From NCBI RefSeq assembly GCF_000425265.1, contig NZ_KE384342.1, forward strand, positions 762,245 through 826,244: 64,000 bases of DNA. The letters run 5' to 3'. Positions 18,738 to 28,766 of the stretch are shown here, one piece after another. The DNA comes from Maridesulfovibrio zosterae DSM 11974 (GTDB taxonomy: Bacteria; Desulfobacterota; Desulfovibrionia; Desulfovibrionales; Desulfovibrionaceae). The notes beneath the pieces are model-generated. The model was given only the letters and a program-made list of their open reading frames with translations. It was not told the DNA's origin and did not search any database. A program made the position numbers and the translations under genes. Position 1 is the first letter of the stretch. Each line of letters opens with the position of its first letter.

Positions 18738-19874
18738 TTATTCTGTGCTGTTTGACTTTATCTCTCTGATCATCTCAATGAGTTCTTCTTCCACATCATC
18801 AGCTTCACTTTGATTAATTGAATCTGGTGATTTTGCATCTTTCATAATCGCAGCGACAATTTTCTTCGATATGGACATTTGGATACGTTTTTTGGCATCT
18901 TCCTCTGCAATCGCGAGCAAAATTCCAAGCTTGTAATATCCAAGTTTTTTAAAAACTTGTTTCAACGTTCCAATATCAACAAATATAATATCTTCCAAAC
19001 CTTCAAGTTCATCGATTGATTTGCGTTTACGTCTGGTTTCTTTAAAATATTGAACACCTTTTTTTTCAGCCCATTTTATTGTGGCATCTTTGTGCAGAAC
19101 ACAAATATCTTCAGGAAATTCTCCAACACCTATTTTCTTATAAATCATCTCAGGATCAGAATCGACCATAGCTGCAAAATCATCAATATCCATATAATCA
19201 GCAAGACTTACCTTTCCGCCAAACTTGTTGATATCACCTGAAAGATTCTCAGCTATATCTAAAAAATTATCCGGATCAGTAACGCTGACAAATGTGCATT
19301 TAGACATTTTGTTCAACGAAAGCATATTAAAGCCAATTGCAGATTTTACAAACCTATCAATCTCACTTTGCGGCATATTGGTAATTTCAACCAACCTCTT
19401 ACAAAAAACTGTGAAATCAATACCCAGAAGTTTTTCTTCACGTGGGCTGGTCATAAATATGCGATGCTCCATATGGAGCAGACGACAGAAAGTCATCCAT
19501 GAATTTTCGCTGCGATTTTCAGATAAAGTGCGGTTAGCAGCAGCAAGACGTGAAGCCAGAATTCTAGTCAGGTGAAATACGGTTGGATGACTTTTCTGCA
19601 GTAAAAGAAGAATCAGGCGCGCAGTCAGCACCATCAGAGTACATTCTGATGCTGCCTCTGCTCCTGCAACTCTGGGAGATTTTGAAATAATAGCCATTTC
19701 ACCGAAAATTTCTCCAGGACCAAGTGTAGCTAAAACGCTCTGCTTACCCTTAATATTCTTGACAATATTAACTGATCCTGACTGAATCATATATGCAAGG
19801 TTTCCACTATCTCCTTCGCGGAAAATAATATCACCTTTATTATATGTTTTGGACAAAGGTTTTTGAGGACTCAT
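18738..19874 (-). CDS. Cyclic nucleotide-binding domain protein with FliG-C-like tail (copy 1)
   Basis: 378 residues. The N-terminal CNB domain has KGDIIFREGDSGNLAYMI, LATLGPGEIFGEMAIISKSPR and an Ala/Ser/Glu-rich end. No Crp helix-turn-helix is evident. A middle region of unknown fold follows. The last about 90 residues (LEGLEDIIFVDIGTLKQVF, then KKRIQMSISKKIVAAIM) resemble the FliG C-terminal domain. Start ATG 19874 has AAGGAG upstream; another ATG at 19904 lacks one. It is a tandem paralogue of the next gene, with which it shares its whole layout. Confidence 0.75.
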   Translation of the reverse strand: MSPQKPLSKTYNKGDIIFREGDSGNLAYMIQSGSVNIVKNIKGKQSVLATLGPGEIFGEMAIISKSPRVAGAEAASECTLMVLTARLILLLLQKSHPTVFHLTRILASRLAAANRTLSENRSENSWMTFCRLLHMEHRIFMTSPREEKLLGIDFTVFCKRLVEITNMPQSEIDRFVKSAIGFNMLSLNKMSKCTFVSVTDPDNFLDIAENLSGDINKFGGKVSLADYMDIDDFAAMVDSDPEMIYKKIGVGEFPEDICVLHKDATIKWAEKKGVQYFKETRRKRKSIDELEGLEDIIFVDIGTLKQVFKKLGYYKLGILLAIAEEDAKKRIQMSISKKIVAAIMKDAKSPDSINQSEADDVEEELIEMIREIKSNSTE

Positions 19875-19913
19875 TTCCTTTCTCCTTTCCGCAAGTCGCT
19901 GCATAACGTCACC

Positions 19914-21086
19914 TTAGCTTGCCCCTTTAAGTTTTCGAACAGCATCAAAAATTTCATCACAGCACTCAATAACCTCAGGATCTGTTGCAGATCGATCACG
20001 AGAAGATTCACTAAGTAGAATTTTAGCCATTTTACGTCCGACATTGCGAACAATTTTTTCTTTATTCTGTTTATCTGCCGCTGAAAACAACACTGAAATT
20101 TTATAAAAATCATACCCTTCAAAAACAGTCTTAAGTGAAGGGTTATCGATAAAAATCAGGTCATCAACATTCTCAAGATCTTCCAAAGCCTTCCGTGGAC
20201 GCTTAAATTTCTTAAAGAATTTCTCATCTTTATCTTTGCTCCACTCTACAGCTTTTTCCCTGTCAAAAAAGACCAGAGTTTCCGGCATCTCCTCTTTTAT
20301 AAGCTTCTTATAAACAAGTTCAGGAGTTGTTCCGGTTTTAGCTGCTAAATCAGAAAACGTCATATAACTCATACGAGAATCAACACTCGCACCGATTTCT
20401 TTCATCTGTTTATACAAGCTTCGTAATGAAGTCATAAACTGACTTATATTATTGATTAATATATACTTATCTGCAAAAGCACCTTTATCACTTTTCTTAA
20501 TATTCTTCATATCTATCAAACGAAGCTTGTAGACAGTTTCAAGAAAAGATTCGATTTCCAAAGTAGAAAACATTGCAAGACTTTTTACAGTTTCGGTAAA
20601 TGATTTTACAGAAAGACCTCTGGAGTAATTTGGAATCGCCGCCTGTTTGTTCTTCGGCGTATATGCATATTCTTTATAAGCAAGATCAAGTATAGTAGAC
20701 AAAGCAATGAAAGAGTCACTTTCTTCGCTACAGGATTTTCCTCCTGTGGCCACAACTCTTTTAGCCAGTAAATCAACTATTTTTTTAATAGTACCCGGCG
20801 AGGCTGCAAGTAATTTATTCATCAATTCTTCAGTGAGCACTACAAGCTCGCAAAAACTGGAAGCTTCCGCACTGGCGGTACGCTTCTGATCAGTTAACAG
20901 AGCCATTTCTCCAAAGATATCCCCTCTTCGAAGAGTAGCGAGTACTGTTTTATTTCTGTCTATTTTACGAAAAATATCAACAGTTCCACTTTTTATCATA
21001 TAGGCAACTTTACTTTCCTGCCCTTCGGAGAAAATAATTTTACCCTTATGAAAACTGCGTAAGCTAGGTGAAGTTCTTGCAATCAT
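19914..21086 (-). CDS. Cyclic nucleotide-binding domain protein with FliG-C-like tail (copy 2)
   Basis: 390 residues. The N-terminal CNB domain has KGKIIFSEGQESKVAYMI, LATLRRGDIFGEMALLTDQKR and the PBC-type loop end. A middle region includes TFSDLAAKTGTTPELVYKKL. From about residue 296 to the end the sequence (VDDLIFIDNPSLKTVFE, KEKIVRNVGRKMAKILL, IFDAVRKL) follows the FliG C-terminal pattern. No DNA-binding HTH is recognised. It is the first gene of the tandem pair and lies downstream of the TVP38 gene on the same strand. Confidence 0.75.
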   Translation of the reverse strand: MIARTSPSLRSFHKGKIIFSEGQESKVAYMIKSGTVDIFRKIDRNKTVLATLRRGDIFGEMALLTDQKRTASAEASSFCELVVLTEELMNKLLAASPGTIKKIVDLLAKRVVATGGKSCSEESDSFIALSTILDLAYKEYAYTPKNKQAAIPNYSRGLSVKSFTETVKSLAMFSTLEIESFLETVYKLRLIDMKNIKKSDKGAFADKYILINNISQFMTSLRSLYKQMKEIGASVDSRMSYMTFSDLAAKTGTTPELVYKKLIKEEMPETLVFFDREKAVEWSKDKDEKFFKKFKRPRKALEDLENVDDLIFIDNPSLKTVFEGYDFYKISVLFSAADKQNKEKIVRNVGRKMAKILLSESSRDRSATDPEVIECCDEIFDAVRKLKGAS

Positions 21087-21130
21087 AATGAAATATATAC
21101 ACCCGTTAAAATTACTTTATTATTCCGACC

Positions 21131-21811
21131 CTACACACTTCGGCGGGCTTTGACAAAAGCTACTGCCTTTTTAACCATCAAAGGAAAAAATCCCAAAATC
21201 ACAAAAGAAATAATCAAGCCAGGCTGAATAATACCAGCAAGAGAATCAATCTTTCCTAATTCACTACCAGCATTAACGTAGACCATGGTTCCAGGCAACA
21301 TGCCAATTTGTGAAACCCAGTAAAAAGTTCTAAGCTTCATGGGCGTAAGACCCATCAACAAATTGATCGCAACAAATGGAATTGCCGGAATAAGGCGCAT
21401 AGAAAACAGATAAAATGCCCCCTCTTCCTCAATCCCTTTGTTAACTTTATCCAGTCTATCCCCAAATTTGCGCTGTACATAATCACGAAATAAATTACGT
21501 GAAAAAAAACAGGCAATAGTTGCTCCGATTGAACTGGCAAAAGAAATAGTCACCACGGCAATTGAAAAACCAAATAATGCCCCGCCGGCTAGCCCAAGAA
21601 TAGTTGCTCCGGGCAGGTTTGTACCGACAACTGTAACGTAAGTTATAAAAAACAAAAAAACCGTAAATACAGGCTGTTGATCATAAAAAATTTGAAATTC
21701 TTGACGAGAATTTTTTATATATTCAAGAGTAAAGAATCTGTCTAAATCAAAGGCAAAAAAGAGTGTTGCCACAAGTACCAAAAAAATTAGTATGAATATT
21801 TTCTTTTTCAT
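21131..21811 (-). CDS. TVP38/TMEM64 (DedA-like) membrane protein
   Basis: About 226 residues with five or six membrane segments and the VTT/SNARE-associated pattern: GTNLPGATILGLAGGALFGF, FFSRNLFRDYVQRKFG and FYLFSMRLIPAIPFVAINLLMGLT. Proteins of this superfamily act in membrane lipid transport or scrambling. ATG 21811 is preferred over the in-frame TTG 21838. It lies upstream of the CNB pair on the same strand. Confidence 0.85.
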   Translation of the reverse strand: MKKKIFILIFLVLVATLFFAFDLDRFFTLEYIKNSRQEFQIFYDQQPVFTVFLFFITYVTVVGTNLPGATILGLAGGALFGFSIAVVTISFASSIGATIACFFSRNLFRDYVQRKFGDRLDKVNKGIEEEGAFYLFSMRLIPAIPFVAINLLMGLTPMKLRTFYWVSQIGMLPGTMVYVNAGSELGKIDSLAGIIQPGLIISFVILGFFPLMVKKAVAFVKARRSV

Positions 21812-21890
21812 TCTTCTTACGATATCATCAAAAAACAATTTAGCAAATCTCTATATCTAAGCATCATGCATAAATCATTAAAAGAATAAC

Positions 21891-23066
21891 ATGATAACAA
21901 ATAATAAAAATATAAAAACCCTACTAGTTGGTGGAGCTGTACGAGATCTGCTGCTCGGAAAAAAACCGCATGATTTTGATTTTTTAATTGCCCGTGGCAC
22001 AGCTGACGAATTTATTTCTGAATTTCCTGCAGCCCATCCCGTAGGAAAGTCATACGAAATTTTTTTTATGAAGGGATTTGAATTTTCGCTTCCCCGCTTA
22101 CGAGGCAAAACAACTGGAGAAACAATTGATCTTGATCTCTGCTCACGAGACTTTACTGTAAACAGTTTTGCCATTGATGAAGATGGCGAACTTTACTGTC
22201 ATCCTGACGCACTGGAAGATATCACAAACAAGACCCTGCGCCTATGTTTTGCCCAGTCTTTCAAGGAAGACCCTCTTCGGGTTTTCAGAGTGGCAACATT
22301 TCTTGCCAGATTCCCGGATTTCACTCCTAATGCAGACTTGCTACTCAAAATGCGTGAAGCTTCATCCCAAGGATGGCTGGCAGGCATAGCTCCCGACAGA
22401 ATAGGTGTAGAGCTACGTAAAGCACTTGCAGCCTCACAGCCAGGAAATTTTATCAGAATACTCAGTGAAACAGACTGTCTGGAACCATGGTTTTCAGAGT
22501 TCAGCAATTCCGATGAGATTCCGGCCGGTCCCTCACCGTTTCACGACAAAACAGTTCTTGGTCATACTGCTGAAATGATGGATAAGGTTGCCGGGGACAG
22601 CATTACCTGCTGGATGGCTATGTGCCATGATCTTGGCAAAACACTTACCGCAAAGAATAAGCTACCATCCCACCATGGCCATGATAAATCAGGAATTGCT
22701 CCAGCACTGAAACTGGGCCGACGTCTGCTGCTGCCGACAAAATTTATACAGGCAGGCGAGATTGCAGCAAAGCTGCATATGAAAGCCGGAAACTATATGG
22801 AACTTCGCCCTGCAACAAAAGTGGATCTTTTGATGAAACTGCATGTAAACGGGTTACTGGAAAATATGATCAGTCTTACTCACGCAGACAGAGGAGAAGA
22901 TGTTATGAAATCTGCAACGTCTGAACTGGCAGAGATACTGAAAGTATCCCTGCCGGTTGAAGATCGTAATTTAGGACCGAAATCAGGTGAAAAGCTGCGT
23001 TCACTGCGCTCTTTGCGTCTGAAATCTTTTCGCAGAGGCAATAACTGGCAGAATCTACTCAAATAA
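21891..23066 (+). CDS. CCA tRNA nucleotidyltransferase / poly(A) polymerase family protein with HD domain
   Basis: 391 residues. The nucleotidyltransferase head has LLVGGAVRDLLLGKKPHDFDF, the second acidic strand DLDLCSRDFTVNSFA, and the neck motif KEDPLRVFRVATFLARF. A C-terminal HD hydrolase-like domain has MCHDLGKTL, preceded by HTAEMMD. The class-II CCA-adding enzyme layout is clear. The metal-binding motif is DFDF where DxD is usual, and it meets DxD by position. Whether it adds CCA or acts elsewhere cannot be told. It overlaps the convergent next gene by 12 bases. Confidence 0.83.
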   Translation: MITNNKNIKTLLVGGAVRDLLLGKKPHDFDFLIARGTADEFISEFPAAHPVGKSYEIFFMKGFEFSLPRLRGKTTGETIDLDLCSRDFTVNSFAIDEDGELYCHPDALEDITNKTLRLCFAQSFKEDPLRVFRVATFLARFPDFTPNADLLLKMREASSQGWLAGIAPDRIGVELRKALAASQPGNFIRILSETDCLEPWFSEFSNSDEIPAGPSPFHDKTVLGHTAEMMDKVAGDSITCWMAMCHDLGKTLTAKNKLPSHHGHDKSGIAPALKLGRRLLLPTKFIQAGEIAAKLHMKAGNYMELRPATKVDLLMKLHVNGLLENMISLTHADRGEDVMKSATSELAEILKVSLPVEDRNLGPKSGEKLRSLRSLRLKSFRRGNNWQNLLK

Positions 23067-23546
23067 ATATTTATACTCTTCCGCAATTTTATCTGTACGG
23101 TTCAGTAATTTCGCAGCGGTCCGGTCAAGGTTCTGCTGGTTGACCAGACCAAGCTCTTCAGCAAGATAAAAAGGAACCACATCTTCACTTTCAGCAAATG
23201 TCCAGATAGCGGTATAAACTGAACCTATTTCAGGACGCTCTGAAAACTCACTGCTGGAAACAATTTTTATTCTCACTGATTTTTTAGTTTTATCCGCAAG
23301 TTGGAATAAAACTGATTTTCTAAAACTTTCCTTTACTTTTAAAGCAAGAGAACCGCCAAGCACATCATCGCCTGTATGTACTACAACAACAGGAACACCA
23401 TCCTTCTTTTCCTGCTTTGCTTCCGGCTGAGTAACCTCCGGTTTAACCTTGGAATCAGGAACATTTTTCTTCTCCTGAGCATAAACAGTGGTGGAAGCAC
23501 AGAGAACAAGTAGCAATACAAGAATAAAATTAACTGTTTTAGTCAT
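23055..23546 (-). CDS. Exported hypothetical protein
   Basis: 163 residues with a signal peptide (KTVNFILVLLLVLCASTTVYA) and a Lys/Pro/Glu-rich linker. The compact domain (VVVVHTGDDVLGGSLALKV, VRIKIVSSSEFS, YTAIWTFAE) looks alpha/beta. No family was recognised. It follows the next unknown gene on the same strand by 10 bases, so the two probably share a message. Confidence 0.7.
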   Translation of the reverse strand: MTKTVNFILVLLLVLCASTTVYAQEKKNVPDSKVKPEVTQPEAKQEKKDGVPVVVVHTGDDVLGGSLALKVKESFRKSVLFQLADKTKKSVRIKIVSSSEFSERPEIGSVYTAIWTFAESEDVVPFYLAEELGLVNQQNLDRTAAKLLNRTDKIAEEYKYLFE

Positions 23547-23555
23547 ACCAACTCC

Positions 23556-24329
23556 TTACTTAACACTTTGTCTTAATGATTTAAGCAACTCTTTAACCCG
23601 GGACTTTTCGCGGGAATAATTAGCAGAACAAAGCCCAGAAATAAACGATTTCACTTCTTTGCGATCAGGAAGATCTGAAAATGCCGGAAAATCAATATCT
23701 TTAATTGTGATCACCGTAAAAGCCATTTCATCATCTATGGCTTTACATTGAGGCCCTACACATCCGGTAATGTTTTCTTTCTTAGCGACAGAGGGGTCAA
23801 GTGATTTCGTAAACTTAAGAACTTCAGATGCAGAAACGTTTCTATTAATTTTTTCAATTTTAATATTGATTTCATTACACATACGAAAAAAATCGTCTCT
23901 GTTTGCTGAAAGAATTTTACGGCCGTTGCTATCATCCTTGTATGTTCCATGCATGTATTCATTGATACGTTCTCTAAGCAGATCATAGGCCATACCGTAC
24001 CACTTAATATATTCATTCCGTGCAAATAATGAAAAAGTAGGAGTCACAAGCAACCCTGCGCACTCAATACCGGGAGGAATCTTAAACGGATCACTGCTGA
24101 TTCCTGTAGTCTTCCAGAAATCATTAAGTCTCTCACTTCCCAGACTTATTTTTTCCAATAAAACATATGCCCTGAAAACTTTATATAATTTTTCATGCAA
24201 TTTCTCTGAGACTGTATGGAAATACTCAAGAGCATCATCGATATCAATTCTGGCTCCAAAAAAAGTATCAGCCACATCGCTCATAACTTCCTCAGCCAAA
24301 ACGTCAGATAAATTTTTAAAATCAGCCAT
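23556..24329 (-). CDS. Hypothetical protein
   Basis: 257 residues, soluble, mostly helical by composition, with an SD (TAGGAAAAT) before the ATG. Two cysteines occur in TGCVGPQCKA. No signal peptide, membrane segment or known motif was recognised. It is the first gene of a two-gene unit with the exported protein downstream. Confidence 0.65.
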   Translation of the reverse strand: MADFKNLSDVLAEEVMSDVADTFFGARIDIDDALEYFHTVSEKLHEKLYKVFRAYVLLEKISLGSERLNDFWKTTGISSDPFKIPPGIECAGLLVTPTFSLFARNEYIKWYGMAYDLLRERINEYMHGTYKDDSNGRKILSANRDDFFRMCNEINIKIEKINRNVSASEVLKFTKSLDPSVAKKENITGCVGPQCKAIDDEMAFTVITIKDIDFPAFSDLPDRKEVKSFISGLCSANYSREKSRVKELLKSLRQSVK

Positions 24330-24651
24330 AATATTTTCCTAAAAAGCATAATTAAAAAATTTTATTCGAAAAAAAATAAAAACGGTCTAATCCCTTATTT
24401 AACAAGCTTTGCAGTGACTGATAGCTCAAAAACCGTAAATAAATTTGTTAATTGAACTTGAGAGTGCCATATAATTGAATTATACGCTATGGGCACAAGT
24501 ATCATCTGGAAATATTTTTATGATGATTACTTAAACATTTAAGCATTTTAAATTACCTGCTCAATTTATTAGTGCTTTTGGAAGCAATTATTGATTCTTT
24601 AACAGGTGATAGTTTCTCTTCGAATGAAACCGTAGACATGCTGGAGGGAGT
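24330..24651. other. Intergenic region between divergent genes
   Basis: 322 bases between the unknown minus-strand gene and the sucCD fusion. It contains TATAAT at 24470-24475 and an interrupted inverted repeat GTGCCAT...ATGGGCAC around 24464-24496, which may be a control site. No gene was seen. Confidence 0.45.
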
Positions 24652-26748
24652 ATGCTGCTGAATGAACACTTAAGTAAAACATTACTTAAAGAGGCTGCTG
24701 GAATTCCTGTCCCGACAGGGGTTAAAATTACTGAAAAAGATCTTCCTTCCCTTAAACCATACTTTCCCCTGCCCTGGATTCTGAAAGCACAGGTCCCCGT
24801 AGGCGGTAGAGGGAAAGCCGGAGGAATCCAGAAAGTTGATTCTCAGGATGACTATGAAAAGATTGCCAGCCAGATTTTAAATATGGAAATCAAAGGCAAT
24901 AAAGTCCCGTTCATCAGAGCTGAACCTGCCGTTGACATTCGCAAAGAATTTTATCTTTCACTGACGTTATCACGTCAGCGCCGCAAAGTAATCATGACTG
25001 TTGGACGCGAGGGAGGAGTTGAAATTGAAAATATGGGGCTGGACAATCTTCTCATTCAAGAAATAAGTCTGCCCGGAGGACTCCAGCCAAATCAGATTCG
25101 CGCCGCTTTTTTCCATATCGGTCTTGCTAAAGAGCTTTTTGGAGATTTCAGCAATATAGTAAAAAATCTCTACAAAACCATGATCGGTCACGGTTTGCTG
25201 CTGGCTGAAATTAATCCTCTTGCCCTTACCGGATACGGCAAACTTCTTGCCCTAGATGGTAAAATTGAAATGGACGACAACATTGTCGACATTAACCCGG
25301 TATTTGAAAAATATTATCAGCCTGAGCATTCTACTCATGAAGAAAACATCGCCCGCGATGCCGGAATGAGTTTTGTTTCCCTTAAAGGCTGGGTGGGTCT
25401 TATCGCCAATGGCGCAGGTCTGGCTATGGCATCCATGGATGCGCTGAATTTCTCTGGGCTTCCGGCTGCAAACTTTCTGGATCTAGGCGGGGCTGCCGAC
25501 CAGAAACGTATTGAAACAGCACTGGGACTTCTTTTCCTAGATAAACAGGTTGAAGCTATCTTAATTAACCTGTTTGGCGGCATACTGTCATGTGAACTGG
25601 TTGCAAAAGCCCTTGTTGCTGCTCTTGGCGGAAAAGCACCTGAAAAACCGATCGTTGTACGTATGTCCGGAAACAGCGCCGAAGAAGGACTTGAAATTCT
25701 GAAAGAAATCAAAGGCGACAAGCTTCACCGTGCCAGAAATATGCAGGAGGCACTTGATCTTCTCAGTAAACTAAAACCTGCTAATGCTCCAACAATTGAA
25801 TTCCCTGATCCCATTGCAGCTATGCCCGATTTGAGACCGCAGGATATCGGCTACAAATCGCCGCATACCTTCGGCATCGATAAAGACACACCTATTCTTG
25901 TTCAGGGTATAACCGGACAGGAGGGACAACTTCATACCCGCTTGATGCTTGAGTACGGCAGCAACATTGTTGCCGGGGTAACTCCCTTCAAAGGTGGTCA
26001 GGAAGTGCTGGGTGTTCCGGTCTACAACAGTATAAAGGAAGCACAGCGGCATCATGAAATAGGGGCAAGTATAATTTTTGTTCCTCCAAAACTGGCAACT
26101 GATGCAATTCTTGAAGCCACATCCTGCGAAATACCGTGGGTTGTATGCATCACTGAAGGTATTGTTCAAAGCGCTATGCTTAATGTGCTGGAACAGGTTA
26201 AAGGCGGAAAATCACGTATTATCGGCCCCAACACACCGGGGCTCATTGTACCGGGACAGACTAAAATCGGAATTCTGCCCACAACCCCCTTTTCCCCCGG
26301 CCCTGTTGCAGTCCTGTCGCGAAGCGGAACCCTGACCTACGAAGTCGCTGATCGTCTTAATCAAGTCGGCATAGGACAATCATTATCCATCGGTATCGGC
26401 GGTGACTCCTATATCGGAACCACTTTTGCTGATATCTTTGAGATGTTACGCAATCATGATGAAACCAAAGCTGTTATGGTACTTGGTGAAATCGGCGGCA
26501 CGGCGGAACAGGATCTTGCGGACTACGTTATCGAGACCGGATTTGACAAACCCGTACTTTCCTTTATTGCTGGTCAGACAGCTCCTCCGGGTAAACGTCT
26601 GGGCCACGCAGGTGCTATTCTCAAGGAAGGGACAGGAGTGCAGGGCAAGCTGGAAAAAATGCGCAGTGCAGGTTTCACAGTGTGTCCGAGCCTTGAGTCT
26701 ATTCCACAGCTCACAGCAGACGCACTTGGAATCAAATTAAGTGAATAA
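24652..26748 (+). CDS. sucCD: Fused succinyl-CoA synthetase-type acyl-CoA ligase (beta then alpha)
   Basis: 698 residues. An N-terminal ATP-grasp SucC-like half (LNEHLSKTLLKEAAGIPVP, VPVGGRGKAGGIQKV, LAEINPLAL, LDLGGAADQ, INLFGGILSCELVA) is joined to a SucD-like half (TPILVQGITGQEG, IIGPNTPGLI, GRSGTLTYEV-like SRSGTLTYEV, and catalytic His in GKRLGHAGAIL). It makes or uses succinyl-CoA, or a related acyl-CoA, with ADP/ATP or GDP/GTP. The two subunits are separate in most bacteria. GGAGGGAG before ATG 24652 gives a firm start. Its end overlaps the glycosyltransferase start by 8 bases. Confidence 0.88.
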   Translation: MLLNEHLSKTLLKEAAGIPVPTGVKITEKDLPSLKPYFPLPWILKAQVPVGGRGKAGGIQKVDSQDDYEKIASQILNMEIKGNKVPFIRAEPAVDIRKEFYLSLTLSRQRRKVIMTVGREGGVEIENMGLDNLLIQEISLPGGLQPNQIRAAFFHIGLAKELFGDFSNIVKNLYKTMIGHGLLLAEINPLALTGYGKLLALDGKIEMDDNIVDINPVFEKYYQPEHSTHEENIARDAGMSFVSLKGWVGLIANGAGLAMASMDALNFSGLPAANFLDLGGAADQKRIETALGLLFLDKQVEAILINLFGGILSCELVAKALVAALGGKAPEKPIVVRMSGNSAEEGLEILKEIKGDKLHRARNMQEALDLLSKLKPANAPTIEFPDPIAAMPDLRPQDIGYKSPHTFGIDKDTPILVQGITGQEGQLHTRLMLEYGSNIVAGVTPFKGGQEVLGVPVYNSIKEAQRHHEIGASIIFVPPKLATDAILEATSCEIPWVVCITEGIVQSAMLNVLEQVKGGKSRIIGPNTPGLIVPGQTKIGILPTTPFSPGPVAVLSRSGTLTYEVADRLNQVGIGQSLSIGIGGDSYIGTTFADIFEMLRNHDETKAVMVLGEIGGTAEQDLADYVIETGFDKPVLSFIAGQTAPPGKRLGHAGAILKEGTGVQGKLEKMRSAGFTVCPSLESIPQLTADALGIKLSE

Positions 26749-27832
26749 AAACGTATGTTTTTTTAATAGCAATAAAGCCTGGGGCGGCGGGGAAAAATGG
26801 AATCACCACTTTTCCCTGCTGCTACGGGATAAAGGTTACAATGTTTTTGTTGTAACCAATCACAAATCAGAACTGAAAAACCGTCTTAAAAACGAACCCG
26901 GCATTACTCTGCACAGCGAACCGATCGGCAACCTTTCTTTCCTAAATCCCCTACTCATGGGCAGATTGAAATCATTTTTTAAGCAAAATGATATTCAGAC
27001 CCTGATAACCGCCCTGCCTTCAGACCTGAAAAGTGGCGGAGTTGCGGCCAAAAGAGCCGGTGTTTCTAAAATTATATACCGCAGAGGAATCGCCGTTCCG
27101 GTGAAAAACACATTCCTGAACAGGCAGATTTTTTCAAAAATCGTTGACCGTCTTATAGTCAATTCTTTTGAGACTAAACGTACAGTTTTAGCCCACAACA
27201 AAAATCTGATCCATGATTCAAAAATACGACAGATTTACAACGGATTTGATGTAGCAGAATTCGATAGTCAAAAGATATCATCCGCCTGCTCTTCCGAAAC
27301 AGATGATATTATCATCGGAAATGCAGCTCGTTTGACGGCGCAAAAAGGGCAAAAATTTCTCATAGAAGCTGCAAAAATTCTTAAAAATAAAAATTTAAAA
27401 TTCAAAATACAGATCGCCGGCACAGGCGAAATGGAAAAAGAACTGAAAGATTATGCAGCAGAACTTGGAGTTACGAACAGAATTAACTTCCTTGGTTTTG
27501 TAAAAGATATGAAATCATTTCATGCCTCGCAGGATATTTTCTGCCTGCCGTCACTGTGGGAAGGATTTGGATACGCACTGGTTGAAGCCATGACGCTTGA
27601 AAAACCAGTGGTCGGTTTCAATATAAGTTCAAACCCGGAAGTTGTTTCGGACGGAGAAACAGGTATTCTTGTCCCTCCTGAAAATTCAGAAATGCTTGCA
27701 GCAGCTCTTGAAAAACTGATTTTAAATGCAGAACTCAGAAATGAAATGGGCAAAAAAGGGCGTACGAAAGTATTAGAAAATTTCAATACTCCGCTGGTAT
27801 TAAGCAAATTAATTGATGTAATTGAAGAATAA
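26741..27832 (+). CDS. Glycosyltransferase family 4 (GT-B fold)
   Basis: 363 residues with a GT4 layout: an N-terminal acceptor domain (NSNKAWGGGEKWNHHF), then GNAARLTAQKGQKFLIEA, KIQIAGTGEMEKEL, and the donor-binding EX7E region LPSLWEGFGYALVEAMTLEKPVV. It probably adds a sugar to LPS or another surface glycan. The GTG start overlaps the end of sucCD. A perfect bidirectional terminator lies just after it. Confidence 0.88.
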   Translation: MNKNVCFFNSNKAWGGGEKWNHHFSLLLRDKGYNVFVVTNHKSELKNRLKNEPGITLHSEPIGNLSFLNPLLMGRLKSFFKQNDIQTLITALPSDLKSGGVAAKRAGVSKIIYRRGIAVPVKNTFLNRQIFSKIVDRLIVNSFETKRTVLAHNKNLIHDSKIRQIYNGFDVAEFDSQKISSACSSETDDIIIGNAARLTAQKGQKFLIEAAKILKNKNLKFKIQIAGTGEMEKELKDYAAELGVTNRINFLGFVKDMKSFHASQDIFCLPSLWEGFGYALVEAMTLEKPVVGFNISSNPEVVSDGETGILVPPENSEMLAAALEKLILNAELRNEMGKKGRTKVLENFNTPLVLSKLIDVIEE

Positions 27833-27850
27833 TTTTATTTTTAATAAAAA

Positions 27851-27892
27851 GATAGGCATTGATTATTTATAATCAATGCCTATCTTTTTATT
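27851..27892. terminator. Bidirectional terminator
   Basis: GATAGGCATTGATTAT and ATAATCAATGCCTATC form a 16-bp perfect stem with A and T runs either side. It lies between convergent genes. Confidence 0.92.
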
Positions 27893-27912
27893 TATAAAGA
27901 GGACAGTGATGA

Positions 27913-28689
27913 TTAAAATATATCAGCCATGCAATAAACTTTTCCGGGCTTTTTATCACTGAGCCAACGTGCAGCACGTAGCGCACCCTGAGCAAAAGTT
28001 TCGCGGGAATGAGCACGGTGAGTAACTTCAATACGTTCACCGGGACCGAAGAAATAAGCAGTATGGTCACCGACAACGTCGCCGCCACGAACCGCCATTA
28101 CTCCGATTTCATCTTTGGTCCTTGCACCGATAATACCGTCGCGGGAATGTTTTTTAACTTCATCATAAACCAGTCCGCGAGCTTCAGCCATGCACTGAGC
28201 CAGCTTGAGAGCTGTTCCGCTTGGAGAGTCTACCTTTTTATTATGATGTATTTCAGTCATTTCCATATCATAAGCAGGTCCGAGCATTCGTACCAGTTCA
28301 GGCAGAACTTTAAGCAGAACATTTACGCCCACACTCATGTTCGGAGCAAGAAAAACAGGTACTTTTTTAGCAAATTCTTCGACCTGTGCAAGCTCTTCAT
28401 TGGTCATCCCTGTTGTGCCGATAACGACTGGATTTCCTGTGATAGAAGCTGTTTCAAGAAGCTTAAGTGTCACAACAGGAGAAGTGAAATCAATAACAAC
28501 AGCGCCCGGAACTTTAGTGAGAACTTCTTCAGGTGAAGTTCCGCAGATACAGCCGAGTGTATCAAGTCCTTCTTCACAACCTGAACGCTCAAGTACTGCG
28601 GCAAGATTAAGGTCTTCACTTTGCTGAGCACAGCGAACCAGAGTATCGCCCATACGCCCTTTAGCACCCATAATTACAACATCAGTCAT
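27913..28689 (-). CDS. dapB: 4-hydroxy-tetrahydrodipicolinate reductase
   Basis: 258 residues. Rossmann motif [15 protein letters not shown] near the N-terminus, [12 protein letters not shown], and the catalytic [16 protein letters not shown]. The NADH/NADPH-dependent reductase makes tetrahydrodipicolinate for lysine and peptidoglycan diaminopimelate. Length fits the family (about 260). It is the downstream member of a ligA-dapB minus-strand pair, 77 bases from the ligA stop. Confidence 0.95.
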   Translation of the reverse strand: MTDVVIMGAKGRMGDTLVRCAQQSEDLNLAAVLERSGCEEGLDTLGCICGTSPEEVLTKVPGAVVIDFTSPVVTLKLLETASITGNPVVIGTTGMTNEELAQVEEFAKKVPVFLAPNMSVGVNVLLKVLPELVRMLGPAYDMEMTEIHHNKKVDSPSGTALKLAQCMAEARGLVYDEVKKHSRDGIIGARTKDEIGVMAVRGGDVVGDHTAYFFGPGERIEVTHRAHSRETFAQGALRAARWLSDKKPGKVYCMADIF

Positions 28690-28766
28690 ATCATGCTCCT
28701 AAATTTTGACGGTTCAGAACAGAACCGATTGATTGGTATCTATAATAAATTATTCACTTTAAAAAA

